Shown here piece after piece: positions 28,426 to 35,946 of a DNA stretch of 40,207 nt. The stretch is from an uncultured Oscillibacter sp. Lineage in GTDB: Bacteria; Bacillota; Clostridia; Oscillospirales; Oscillospiraceae. The translations under genes were made by a program, and so were the position numbers. The notes under the pieces were generated by a model. It worked only from the letters and a program-made list of their open reading frames with translations, ran no database searches and had not been told where the DNA came from. Within the stretch, counting starts at the first letter, position 1; the number at the start of each line of letters is the position of its first letter. Location: positions 1 to 40,207 of the forward strand of contig CAJTZL010000022.1 of assembly GCA_910583695.1 (NCBI GenBank), in the 5' to 3' direction.

Positions 28426-30594
28426 ATGACAGATTTACAGAACAAGGGCCGGGTGACGATCCCCACGGACGTGGACGTGGTCCCCGAGACCCTGGACCTG
28501 CTGGAGCGCTGGGGGGCCGACGCCATCCGGGACTGCGACGGCACGGACTACCCCGAGGAGCTGAAATCCGCCGACGCCAAGGTCTACGCCACCTACTACA
28601 CCACCCGGAAGGACAACGCCTGGGCGAAAGCGAACCCCGACGAGGTCCAGCAGTGCTACATTATGACGGCCTTTCACACGGCGGTGGGCGGGTCTTTGTC
28701 CATCCCTCTTTTGAAGGGCATCAGCGGCGAGCTGCTGAAGGTCAACACCCGGGACGATATCAAGCGCTGGTGGGAGGTCATGGACCGCACCGCGGGAGAG
28801 CCCCTGGCTCCGGAAGCCTGGGACTACGACGCCGGAAGCGGCGCGGTGGTGATTCCCGCTCCGGAGGCGTTCCACGACTACACCGTCAGCTTCCTGGCCT
28901 ACCTCATCTGGGACCCGGTTCACATGTACAACGCCGTCACCAACGACTGGAAGGACTTCGAGCACCAGATCACCTTCGACGTCCGCCAGCCCAAGACCCG
29001 GAAGTTCACCATGGAGCGCCTGCGGAAGTTCATTCAGGACCACCCCTATGTGGACGTGATTCGCTACACCACCTTCTTCCACCAGTTCACCCTGATCTTC
29101 GACGAGCTGAAACGGGAGAAGTACGTGGACTGGTACGGCTACTCCGCCTCCGTGTCCCCCTACATTCTGGAGCGGTTCGAGCGGGAGGCCGGCTACAAAT
29201 TCCGACCGGAATTTGTTATCGACCAGGGGTATTATAACAATCAGTATCGGGTTCCCTCCAGGGAGTTCCTGGATTTCATGGCGTTCCAGCGGCGGGAGGT
29301 AGCCGCCCTGGCAAAGGAAATGGTGGACCTTACCCACGAGCTGGGCAAGGAGGCCATGATGTTCCTGGGGGACCACTGGATCGGCACGGAGCCCTATCTG
29401 GAGGAGTTCAAGTCCATCGGCCTGGACGCCGTGGTGGGCAGCGTGGGCAACGGCTCCACCCTGCGCCTCATCTCCGACATCCCCGGCGTGAAGTACACCG
29501 AGGGGCGCTTCCTGCCCTACTTCTTCCCGGATACCTTCCACGAGGGCGGAGACCCGGTGGGGGAGGCCCGGGAGAACTGGGTCACGGCCCGGCGGGCCAT
29601 TCTCCGCAAGCCCATTGACCGCATCGGCTACGGCGGGTACTTGAAGCTGGCCTGTGAATTTCCGGAGTTTATCAGCTATGTAGAATCCGTGTGCAGGGAG
29701 TTCCGGGAGCTCTACGGGCACATCAACGGAGCCAGGCCTTACTGCGCCAAGACCGTGGCGGTGCTGAACTGCTGGGGAAAGGCCCGGTCCTGGGGCTGCC
29801 ACATGGTCCACCACGCCCTGTATCAAAAGCAGAACTACTCCTACGCCGGGGTGATCGAGGCCCTTTCCGGCGCGCCCTTCGACGTGCGCTTCCTGAGCTT
29901 CGACGATTTGAGGGCCGACCCCCGTGCCCTGGACGGCGTGGACGTGCTTTTGAACGTGGGCGGCGGCGACACCGCCCACACCGGCGGGGCCGTCTGGGAG
30001 GACCCGGCGGTTTCCTCCGCCGTGAAGCGGTTCGTCTGGAAGGGCGGCGGCTTCATCGGCGTGGGCGAGCCCTCCGGCCATTTGTACCAGGGACGCTATT
30101 TCCAGATGGCCCCGGTGCTGGGCGTTGAAAAGGAGACGGGCTTTACACTGGGCTACGACAAGTACAACTGGGAGGAGCACCCGGAGCACTTCCTCCTGGC
30201 GGACGCGGAGAGTCCCGTGGACTTCGGCGAAGGGCAGAAGAGCGTCTACGCCCTGGAGGGGGCGGAGGTGCTGATTCAGCGGGACAAGGAGGTCCAGCTG
30301 GCGGTGAACGCCTTCGGCTCCGGCCGGGGGGTGTATGTCTCCGGACTGCCCTACTCCTTCGAGAACAGCCGCCTGCTCCACCGGGCGATTCTCTGGGCCG
30401 CCCATGGGGAGGACGGCCTGGAGAAGTGGTTCTCCTCCAACTGCCGGGTGGAGGTTCACGCCTACGTGGAGAGCGGACGCTTCTGCGTGGTGAACAACAC
30501 CTATGAGCCCCAGAGCACCACGGTCTTCCGGGGGGACGGGTCCAGTTTTCCGCTGGAGCTGGCCGCCAACGAGATTCGCTGGTACGAGGTTTGA
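28426..30594 (+). CDS. lnpA: 1,3-beta-galactosyl-N-acetylhexosamine phosphorylase (GH112)
   Basis: 722 residues, typical for GH112. The N-terminus GRVTIPTDVDVVPETLDLLERWGADAIRDCDGTDYP is diagnostic, followed by YYTTRKDN, FHTAVGGSLSIPLLKGISGELL, MYNAVTNDWKDFEHQITFDVRQPKT, a TIM barrel to ~450, a Rossmann-like domain (VLNVGGGDTAHTGG, GGGFIGVGEPSG) and a small C-terminal beta domain. It phosphorolyses galacto-N-biose and lacto-N-biose to Gal-1-P and GalNAc/GlcNAc in the cytoplasm. AAGGAG precedes the ATG, 12 nt after the DUF6903 stop. The partner enzymes for hexosamine kinase, GalT and GalE are not in this window. Related GH112 enzymes on D-galactosyl-L-rhamnose exist, but the N-acetylhexosamine branch fits best. 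Confidence 0.95.
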   Translation: MTDLQNKGRVTIPTDVDVVPETLDLLERWGADAIRDCDGTDYPEELKSADAKVYATYYTTRKDNAWAKANPDEVQQCYIMTAFHTAVGGSLSIPLLKGISGELLKVNTRDDIKRWWEVMDRTAGEPLAPEAWDYDAGSGAVVIPAPEAFHDYTVSFLAYLIWDPVHMYNAVTNDWKDFEHQITFDVRQPKTRKFTMERLRKFIQDHPYVDVIRYTTFFHQFTLIFDELKREKYVDWYGYSASVSPYILERFEREAGYKFRPEFVIDQGYYNNQYRVPSREFLDFMAFQRREVAALAKEMVDLTHELGKEAMMFLGDHWIGTEPYLEEFKSIGLDAVVGSVGNGSTLRLISDIPGVKYTEGRFLPYFFPDTFHEGGDPVGEARENWVTARRAILRKPIDRIGYGGYLKLACEFPEFISYVESVCREFRELYGHINGARPYCAKTVAVLNCWGKARSWGCHMVHHALYQKQNYSYAGVIEALSGAPFDVRFLSFDDLRADPRALDGVDVLLNVGGGDTAHTGGAVWEDPAVSSAVKRFVWKGGGFIGVGEPSGHLYQGRYFQMAPVLGVEKETGFTLGYDKYNWEEHPEHFLLADAESPVDFGEGQKSVYALEGAEVLIQRDKEVQLAVNAFGSGRGVYVSGLPYSFENSRLLHRAILWAAHGEDGLEKWFSSNCRVEVHAYVESGRFCVVNNTYEPQSTTVFRGDGSSFPLELAANEIRWYEV

Positions 30595-30596
30595 AA

Positions 30597-30630
30597 AAAC
30601 GGGCCCGGCGCTCCGAACGGAGCGCCGGGC
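30597..30630. terminator. Terminator between the GH112 and DUF3795 genes
   Basis: GCCCGGCGCTCC-gaac-GGAGCGCCGGGC, a perfect 12-bp stem. The minus strand has the better T-run (CCGTTTTTT), so it best terminates the DUF3795 gene; it also ends the operon on the plus strand. Confidence 0.85.
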
Positions 30631-30643
30631 TTGAAGTTTGGGA

Positions 30644-31054
30644 TCATGGTTCACTGCGGCACTCACTGCACATCCTGTCGTGGAGGGAGATGACGCCGCC
30701 GCAGCGGGGACAGGTGCAGGCCCGCTTCTGCCGGGCCATAAACGCCGTCAGGCCGTGTTGCTGCACGTACCGGCTGTTTTCCACAAGGCTGGTCTGATAC
30801 CGCCGCCGGTAGCGGACGTCCAGATTTTGAATCCGCTTGCAGGGAAACTCCGGGCATTCAAAACAGTGAGATTGTTCCCGCTCCCGGAGACAGTCTCGTA
30901 TGGCGCACTTCCGGCAGTGCTCCGGCTTGCCTGCGCTGTCGGACCGGCAGCCGCCGCAGGGATGCTTGTGGAAGCAGTGCTTGTAGCAGACCATGCAGTT
31001 CATCCCGCAGGGAGCGAACAGCTCCGGTCGGATGGGCCCTTCCGGCATTTTCAT
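30644..31054 (-). CDS. DUF3795 family cysteine-rich protein
   Basis: 136 residues. Family marks: ELFAPCGMNCMVCYKHC, CGGCR, HCRKCAIRDCLRE, CFECPEFPCKRIQNLD; the C-terminus adds a zinc-ribbon-like pair CTCPRCGG...CSEC. About 18 cysteines suggest zinc or Fe-S binding. Function unknown. AGGAGG sits 7 nt before the ATG at 31054. It has its own promoter at 31096-31124, divergent from the DivIVA-like gene. Confidence 0.88.
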   Translation of the reverse strand: MKMPEGPIRPELFAPCGMNCMVCYKHCFHKHPCGGCRSDSAGKPEHCRKCAIRDCLREREQSHCFECPEFPCKRIQNLDVRYRRRYQTSLVENSRYVQQHGLTAFMARQKRACTCPRCGGVISLHDRMCSECRSEP

Positions 31055-31095
31055 GGCGGGACCTCCTCTTTCAAAAACGATGGGACATGCATGAA

Positions 31096-31124
31096 ATTCT
31101 ATCACAAATGTTCTATAAACACAA
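31096..31124 (-). promoter_or_regulatory. Promoter of the DUF3795 gene
   Basis: Minus-strand TTGTGT-17 bp-TAGAAT, with TTGTGA immediately before the -10. Confidence 0.65.
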
Positions 31125-31186
31125 GCGGTCCGGGCTTTGCACCGGGAAAATGGGACTGGAGATATGGGAACAGGTGCGGATGCCCC

Positions 31187-31215
31187 TTGTAAAATGCAAT
31201 CACTTGTGATAAAAT
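31187..31215 (+). promoter_or_regulatory. Promoter of the DivIVA-like gene
   Basis: TTGTAA-17 bp-TAAAAT, with TTGTGA immediately before the -10. The string TTGTGATAnAAT is the same as in the divergent promoter at 31096-31124. Confidence 0.65.
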
Positions 31216-31248
31216 CAAAGAGAAATTGAGAGAGGAAACGGTAGCCTT

Positions 31249-31884
31249 ATGGAGAATTATTCCTTTAAAAGCGTGGCCTTCGGCGGGTTCGACAAGCAGG
31301 ATGTGGTGCGGTATCTGGAGCAGGCCTCGGAAAAGGCCGCCGCCGTACAGCGGGAGCTGGAAGCGGAAAACGCGGAGCTCCGCAGGCAGGCGGAGGACAG
31401 GCAGGAGGAGCTGGACGGGCTCCGGGCCCAGGTGGAGGAGCTGACCGCCCAGCGGGACGGGCTCCGGGAGAAGCTGGAGTCTGAAACCGCCGCCCGGGCG
31501 GACCTGGAGCCCCTGCGGGCCCTGGAGCAGGACGTGGCCCGGCTTACTGCCGAGCGGGACGCCCTCCGGCCCGACGCGGAGAGCTACGCCCGCTTCCGGG
31601 AGCGGCTGGGGGCCATTGAGTGCGAGGCCCGGAACCGGGCCGACGACCTGGAGGAGGAGGCCGCCGCCCAGACCCGCCGGACCCTGGAGGAGTTCCGGAG
31701 CCGGTACAGCAGGCTGATGAGCGATTTTGAAGCCGCTGCCGGCCATGTGAACGGGGAGCTGCGGAAAATTGAGGTGACGCTCAGCCAGCTGCCCCGGGCC
31801 CTGGACCAGACGGGGGCGGAATTGAATGAGCTGGCCGCCCGGCTGGAGAAGAAGCCGGAGAATAAACCGGAGGAGAAGGGCTGA
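31249..31884 (+). CDS. DivIVA-like coiled-coil protein
   Basis: 211 residues. The start MENYSFKSVAFGGFDKQDVVRYLEQ resembles the DivIVA N-terminal membrane-targeting motif (FGGYDxxDVxxFL). A long charged coiled coil with heptads follows (about 30-115, and a second stretch about 120-200) and a Lys/Glu/Pro tail. DivIVA-type proteins mark curved membrane at poles or septum, and this may be a short relative (GpsB/SepIVA-like). The ribosome-binding site (GAGAGGAAA) is rather far from the ATG. It precedes the small HMA-like gene by 80 nt on the same strand. Confidence 0.75.
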   Translation: MENYSFKSVAFGGFDKQDVVRYLEQASEKAAAVQRELEAENAELRRQAEDRQEELDGLRAQVEELTAQRDGLREKLESETAARADLEPLRALEQDVARLTAERDALRPDAESYARFRERLGAIECEARNRADDLEEEAAAQTRRTLEEFRSRYSRLMSDFEAAAGHVNGELRKIEVTLSQLPRALDQTGAELNELAARLEKKPENKPEEKG

Positions 31885-31964
31885 GCGCCGGTTCGCATAT
31901 TCGTCTGGAATGAAAAAGCGCACCTTGGGAAAGCTACTCCAAAGGATTGAAAGGAGCGATTCCC

Positions 31965-32183
31965 ATGGCCCGTTTGAGCGCCTATTTCTCCCTGGAGAAT
32001 CCCGGGGACAAGCACGACGAGAAGCTGCTGAAGCAGGGGCTGGACATGCTCCCCGGCGTCACGGCTGTCAGCCTCAGCGACCGGGGCTGCGTGGCGGTGG
32101 ACTACGATTCTACCGGCGTGCGCCAGGAGCAGATCCGGCAGAAGGTCCAGGAGCTGGGCTACCAGCTGAAGTGTGAGGACTGA
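31965..32183 (+). CDS. HMA-like small protein lacking the CxxC metal site
   Basis: 72 residues with the beta-alpha-beta-beta-alpha-beta pattern of heavy-metal-associated domains: KLLKQGLDMLPGVTAVSLS, CVAVDYDSTGVRQEQIRQKVQELGYQL. The usual N-terminal GMxCxxC loop is replaced by SLENPGDKHDEK, so copper binding by the canonical site is not possible. The ATG at 31965 is preferred, with AAAGGAG 9 nt upstream; a TTG 18 nt earlier is possible but unnecessary. Function unknown. Confidence 0.75.
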   Translation: MARLSAYFSLENPGDKHDEKLLKQGLDMLPGVTAVSLSDRGCVAVDYDSTGVRQEQIRQKVQELGYQLKCED

Positions 32184-32189
32184 AACATC

Positions 32190-32218
32190 TTGACACGGCG
32201 GGCAAGTCCTGCTAATAT
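32190..32218 (+). promoter_or_regulatory. Promoter of the cys operon
   Basis: TTGACA (perfect)-17 bp-TAATAT, just upstream of the T-box leader. Confidence 0.85.
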
Positions 32219-32224
32219 ACTGAC

Positions 32225-32450
32225 AGAGTCAAGTGAATACCGCAATGATCGGAAAGAGTAACGGTCATCCCAAAGAACAGAGAGGGCGCGTCACCGGCTG
32301 CAAGCGCGTCTGCGGAGGGAACCGCCAAGTGCGTCCGTGAGCGGGAGGGGAGAGCCCTCCGCCCGGCCCCCGTCAAGGGCCCCTTGAGTGATAAATGAGA
32401 GTGGAACCGCGATTCGTCGCCTCTCGTACTTCGGTACGGGAGGCGTTTTT
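32225..32450 (+). ncRNA. T-box leader, cysteine-specific (specifier UGC)
   Basis: It contains the conserved antiterminator stretch GTGGAACCGCG (32401-32411), preceded by the stem I elements AGAGTAACGG, AGAGAGGG and GGCTGCAAG. The candidate specifier codon in the 3' side of the stem I internal loop is TGC at 32330-32332 (Cys), followed by a purine as usual. The terminator is CGCCTCTCGTAC-TTCG-GTACGGGAGGCG (32418-32445) with TTTTT. Uncharged tRNA-Cys would stabilise the antiterminator and switch on cysE-glyoxalase-cysS. The specifier position was assigned by eye and agrees with the downstream genes. Confidence 0.9.
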
Positions 32451-32480
32451 GTGCGCTCCCGGCCCGGCAAGGAGTGAAGC

Positions 32481-33149
32481 ATGATGTACCTGACTCGTCT
32501 CGGCGGCCTGCTGGCCGCCTATCAGCGCCGGGACCCTGCGGCCCGGAGCAAGCTGGAGATTTTTCTCCTCTACCCCGGGGTCCACGCCCTGCTGTGGCAC
32601 CGGGCGGCCCACTGGCTGTATCTCCGAAGGCGGTACTTCCTGGCCCGCTGGATTTCCCAGCACGCCCGGAACAGGACCGGCATTGAAATCCACCCCGGCG
32701 CGACGATTGGCCGCCGGCTGGTCATCGACCACGGGATGGGCATTGTCATCGGCGAGACCGCCGAAATCGGGGACGACTGCCTGCTTTACCAGGGCGTGAC
32801 CCTGGGGGGCACCGGAAAGGACCAGGGGAAGCGGCACCCCACCCTGGGGAACAACGTGATGGTAGGCTCCGGAGCCCGGGTGCTGGGCCCCTTCAAGGTG
32901 GGAGACAACGCCCGCATTGCCGCCGGGGCCGTGGTGCTGCGGGAGGTGCCGCCGGGGTCCACCGCCGTGGGCGTCCCCGCCCGGATTGTCCGGGTGAACG
33001 GCTGTCCGGTGTACTACGCCGACGATGTGGACCAGATCAGCGTCCAGGACCCGGTGCGGGAGGAGCTGGAGCGGCTGGCCCGGCAGGTGGAGAACCTGGA
33101 GCGGGTCCTGGAGGCCCGGAAGGAGCCCCACCGGAGACGGCCCGCCTGA
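32481..33149 (+). CDS. cysE: Serine O-acetyltransferase (EpsC/CysE type)
   Basis: 222 residues. N-terminal helical part (LLAAYQRRDPAARSKLEIFLLYPGVHALLWHRAAHWLYLRRRYF) then the left-handed beta-helix of hexapeptide repeats: GIEIHPGATIGRRLVIDHGMGIVIGETAEIGDDCLLYQGVTLGGTG, KRHPTLGNNVMVGSGARVLGP. The catalytic His/Asp pair lies in VIDHGMG. A C-terminal basic coiled tail follows the usual end. It makes O-acetylserine from serine and acetyl-CoA, the first step to cysteine. AAGGAG precedes a double ATG. First gene under the T-box. Confidence 0.95.
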   Translation: MMYLTRLGGLLAAYQRRDPAARSKLEIFLLYPGVHALLWHRAAHWLYLRRRYFLARWISQHARNRTGIEIHPGATIGRRLVIDHGMGIVIGETAEIGDDCLLYQGVTLGGTGKDQGKRHPTLGNNVMVGSGARVLGPFKVGDNARIAAGAVVLREVPPGSTAVGVPARIVRVNGCPVYYADDVDQISVQDPVREELERLARQVENLERVLEARKEPHRRRPA

Positions 33150-33173
33150 GGGCCGGGAACAGGAGGAACGCAT

Positions 33174-33554
33174 ATGCGGCTGGAGCGTCTGCACCATGCG
33201 GCGATCATTGTCTCGGATTACGAAAAGGCCCGGGAGTTCTATGTGGAGAAGCTGGGCTTCCCGGTGCTCCGGGAGAACTTCCGGGAGGAGCGGGGAGACT
33301 GGAAGCTGGATTTGCAGTTCGGGGACGGGGAGCTGGAGATTTTCGCCATCCCCGGCGCGCCGGCGCGCCCCAGCTACCCGGAGGCCCGGGGCCTGCGCCA
33401 TCTGGCCTTCCGGGTGGAGGACGTCGAAGAGGCGGTCCGGGAGCTGGAGGCCCGGGGGATTCCCTGCGAGCCCATACGCTGGGACCCCTACAGCGAAAAG
33501 CGGATGACCTTTTTCCACGACCCGGACGGCCTGCCCCTGGAACTGCATGAATAA
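33174..33554 (+). CDS. Glyoxalase/VOC-family protein (GloA2/SMU1112c-like)
   Basis: 126 residues, two beta-alpha-beta-beta-beta modules: LERLHHAAIIVSDYEKAREFYVEKLGF and HLAFRVEDVEEAVRELEARGI, with metal-ligand candidates His7/8, His after LR, and Glu in the terminal PLELHE. It matches the SMU1112c-type lactoylglutathione-lyase-like VOC proteins. Actual substrate unknown; placement between cysE and cysS suggests a link to thiol metabolism. AGGAGG is 7 nt before the ATG. Confidence 0.88.
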   Translation: MRLERLHHAAIIVSDYEKAREFYVEKLGFPVLRENFREERGDWKLDLQFGDGELEIFAIPGAPARPSYPEARGLRHLAFRVEDVEEAVRELEARGIPCEPIRWDPYSEKRMTFFHDPDGLPLELHE

Positions 33555-33574
33555 AAAAGAGGAGGAGCATTCTT

Positions 33575-35017
33575 ATGTATCTTTACAATTCCGCAACCCA
33601 CAAAAAAGAGGAGTTCAAAACCCACATCCCCGGCCGGGTGGAAATGTACACCTGCGGGCCCACGGTCTACCACTTCGCCCACATTGGAAACCTCCGGAGC
33701 TATATCATGGAGGACGTGCTGGAGAAGTACCTGCGCTTTGCCGGGTACGACGTGAACCGGGTCATGAACATCACCGACGTGGGGCACCTCTCCAGCGACG
33801 CCGACACCGGAGAGGACAAAATGCTCAAGGGAGCCAAGCGGGAAAACAAGACGGTGATGGACATTGCCAAATTCTACACCGACGCCTTCTTTGACGACTG
33901 CCGGAAGCTGAACATCAAGACCCCCGACGTGGTCCAGCCCGCCACCGGATGCATTGACGAGTATATCAAAATCATCTCCAGGCTGGTGGACACCGGATAC
34001 GCCTACCTGGCCGGAGGGAACGTGTATTTCGACAGCTCCAAGCTGGAGCGGTACTACATTTTCAACGACCACGACGAGGACGATCTGGCTGTGGGCGTCC
34101 GGGAGGGCGTGGAGGAGGACTCCAACAAGCGGAACAAAAACGACTTCGTCCTCTGGTTCACGAAATCGAAGTTTGAGGATCAGGCCCTTAAGTGGGACTC
34201 CCCTTGGGGCGTGGGCTATCCCGGCTGGCATATCGAGTGCTCCGGCATCTCCATGAAGTACAACGGGGAGTACCTGGACCTCCACTGCGGCGGCGTGGAC
34301 AACGCCTTCCCCCACCACACCAATGAGATCGCCCAGTCGGAGAGCTACCTGGGCCATCCCTGGTGCCCCCAATGGTTCCATGTCCACCACCTGAACGACC
34401 CGGCGGGGAAGATGTCCAAGTCCAAGGGGGAGTTTCTGACGGTCTCCCTGCTGGAGGAGAAGGGATACGACCCCCTGGCCTACCGCTGGTTCTGCCTCCA
34501 GAGCCACTACCGCAAGACCCTGGTATTCAGCTGGGAGAACCTGGACAACGCCGCCGCCGCCTACACAAAGCTGCTGAACCGCATCGCGGCGCTGAAGCCG
34601 GAAGGGGACGTGGACACGGCGGTATTTGACGAGTACCGGAAGAAGTTCCTCCAGCAGGTGGGGAATGACCTGAATACCTCCATGGCCGTGACGGCGGTAT
34701 TCGACGCCCTGAAGGCGAAAACCGGCGACGCCACCAAGCTGGCCGTCATCGGGGAGTTCGACAAGGTGCTGTCCATGAGTCTTTTGGAGAAAGCGGCGGC
34801 CCTCCGGGAGAAGGCGGCCCAGGCCGTTCAGAGCGGCGGCGGGGACTATGTGATCACCGGAGAGGGCGACCCGGAAATCGATGCCAAGGTGCTGGCCCGG
34901 TACGAGGCCAAGAAAGCGAAGAACTTTGCCGAGGCGGACCGTATCCGGGACGAGCTGAAAGCCCAGGGCATCGAGGTCACGGATGTGAAGGGTGGGGCGG
35001 CCTGGAAGAGGGTGTAA
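33575..35017 (+). CDS. cysS: Cysteinyl-tRNA synthetase
   Basis: 480 residues, full length. N-terminal zinc site with MYTCGPT (Cys), the HIGH-like motif in TVYHFAHIGNLRSY, WHIECSGIS (second zinc Cys), HHTNE and the KMSKS motif KMSKSKGEFL. A DALR-type anticodon region and a C-terminal IRDELKAQGIEVTD module complete it. It charges tRNA-Cys. GGAGGAG is 7 nt before the ATG. Last gene of the T-box operon; followed by a hairpin. ATP-dependent Cys activation needs the zinc site, which appears intact. Confidence 0.97.
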   Translation: MYLYNSATHKKEEFKTHIPGRVEMYTCGPTVYHFAHIGNLRSYIMEDVLEKYLRFAGYDVNRVMNITDVGHLSSDADTGEDKMLKGAKRENKTVMDIAKFYTDAFFDDCRKLNIKTPDVVQPATGCIDEYIKIISRLVDTGYAYLAGGNVYFDSSKLERYYIFNDHDEDDLAVGVREGVEEDSNKRNKNDFVLWFTKSKFEDQALKWDSPWGVGYPGWHIECSGISMKYNGEYLDLHCGGVDNAFPHHTNEIAQSESYLGHPWCPQWFHVHHLNDPAGKMSKSKGEFLTVSLLEEKGYDPLAYRWFCLQSHYRKTLVFSWENLDNAAAAYTKLLNRIAALKPEGDVDTAVFDEYRKKFLQQVGNDLNTSMAVTAVFDALKAKTGDATKLAVIGEFDKVLSMSLLEKAAALREKAAQAVQSGGGDYVITGEGDPEIDAKVLARYEAKKAKNFAEADRIRDELKAQGIEVTDVKGGAAWKRV

Positions 35018-35023
35018 ACGCAA

Positions 35024-35053
35024 AAGCGCCCCAGCCGGAAGGCAGGGGCGCTT
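35024..35053. terminator. Hairpin after cysS
   Basis: AAGCGCCCC / GGGGCGCTT with an inner GCC/GGC stem and GGAA loop. No T-run on the plus strand; an A-run precedes the stem. Weak or structural terminator. Confidence 0.6.
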
Positions 35054-35077
35054 ACCATGAAAACGGGCATGAAGGAA

Positions 35078-35154
35078 ACTTCATATTTTTCGCTTGACAA
35101 ATGGCAGACAGCGGAGTAATATGAAGTTAGCTTCACGAGAAGGAGACTTCATAT
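35078..35154. promoter_or_regulatory. Promoter and repeated operators of the XRE regulator
   Basis: Promoter TTGACA (35094-35099)-17 bp-TAATAT (35117-35122). The motif ACTTCATAT occurs at 35078-35086 and 35146-35154, and its inverse ATATGAAGT at 35119-35127, overlapping the -10. A further dyad TGAAG-ttag-CTTCA begins within this. The sites flank and cover the promoter, as expected for autorepression by the XRE protein encoded next. Confidence 0.75.
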
Positions 35155-35170
35155 ATAAGGGAGGAATGGA

Positions 35171-35404
35171 GTGAAAACGAAAGTGAAGGCGCTGCGGACC
35201 GCCGCGGGCATGACCCAGCAGCAGCTGGCGGAGCGGGTCCATGTCTCGGCCCGGACCGTCATCTCCATTGAGAAGGAGCAGTACAGCCCGTCGCTGATGC
35301 TGGCCTACCGGATGGCGGAGGTCTTCGGCGTGACGGTGGAGGAGCTTTGCTGTCTCCGGGAAAACCGGGAAATGGAGGATCGGAAATACGAAGATTTATC
35401 GTAG
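35171..35404 (+). CDS. Small XRE-family regulator
   Basis: 77 residues from a GTG start with GGAGG 5 nt upstream. One HTH domain: VKALRTAAGMTQQQLAERVHVSARTVISIEKEQYSPSLMLAYRMAEVFGVTVEELC. It is closely related to the small XRE proteins paired with short membrane proteins in Firmicutes. The operators at 35078-35154 suggest autoregulation. The next gene begins 81 nt downstream in the same direction. Confidence 0.9.
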   Translation: MKTKVKALRTAAGMTQQQLAERVHVSARTVISIEKEQYSPSLMLAYRMAEVFGVTVEELCCLRENREMEDRKYEDLS

Positions 35405-35485
35405 GAAGCGCCTTGCCGCCGGTTTGCCGCCCGGTCATCGGCGCTGCGGCATTCGGACAGACATTTGGGAAAGAGGGAAACTGCC

Positions 35486-35902
35486 ATGAAAATCTATCAC
35501 AAGAAGAACTTTGCCTTTGGGCTCTTTGCTCTGTTTCTGGGGGCTTTGAATCTGGTGCGGGGCGCCTTGCAGGGCTTTGCCTGGAACGACGGCCTACTGG
35601 TGGGGCTGCTGCTGCTCCTGGGCGGGGCCGGAGTTGTTCGGAGCCTGTCCCCCAAGTGGTCCCGGGAGGACAAGGTGGAGGAGCGGGACGAGCGGAACCA
35701 GCTGGTGAAGCTGAAATCCAGGAGCCGGGCCTATTATATCAGCCAGATTGCCTTTCTGGCGGCGGAGCTGGTGCTGATTGCCTGGGGAAAGACGACGGGG
35801 CAGGAGACGCTGATTTACGTGGGCCTGGGGCTGATGGCGGCGTTTTTCATCTCGCTGGTTACGGATTTCTTTACCTGGGTCTACTATGACGAGCATACCT
35901 GA
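35486..35902 (+). CDS. Small multi-TM membrane protein (DUF2178-like), paired with XRE regulator
   Basis: 138 residues, about four TM segments: FAFGLFALFLGALNLVRGAL, GLLVGLLLLLGGAGVV, ISQIAFLAAELVLIAWG and LIYVGLGLMAAFFISLVTDFFTWVY. The middle loop KVEERDERNQLVKLKSRS fits the DERxxxxxxKS motif of DUF2178/DUF3796-type membrane proteins. GAGGGAAA precedes the ATG at 35486. Function unknown; often cotranscribed with an XRE regulator. A strong terminator follows. Confidence 0.8.
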   Translation: MKIYHKKNFAFGLFALFLGALNLVRGALQGFAWNDGLLVGLLLLLGGAGVVRSLSPKWSREDKVEERDERNQLVKLKSRSRAYYISQIAFLAAELVLIAWGKTTGQETLIYVGLGLMAAFFISLVTDFFTWVYYDEHT

Positions 35903-35911
35903 ATAAAGGAA

Positions 35912-35946
35912 AAGGTCCGCTTCCCGTGGAAGCGGACCTTCTTTTT
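35912..35946. terminator. Bidirectional terminator between the membrane protein and guaB genes
   Basis: AAGGTCCGCTTCC-cgt-GGAAGCGGACCTT followed by CTTTTT on the plus strand and CC-rich/TTTT on the minus strand. A 13-bp perfect stem. Confidence 0.92.

Noticed and set aside
28435..30666. 743-codon minus-strand frame opposite the GH112 gene
   Set aside because: Shadow frame; the plus strand encodes an unmistakable GH112 phosphorylase.
35024..35086. CRISPR-like or tandem repeat signals
   Set aside because: The repeats near 35078-35154 are short operators, not evenly spaced direct repeats with unique spacers. No array or cas gene was seen anywhere.
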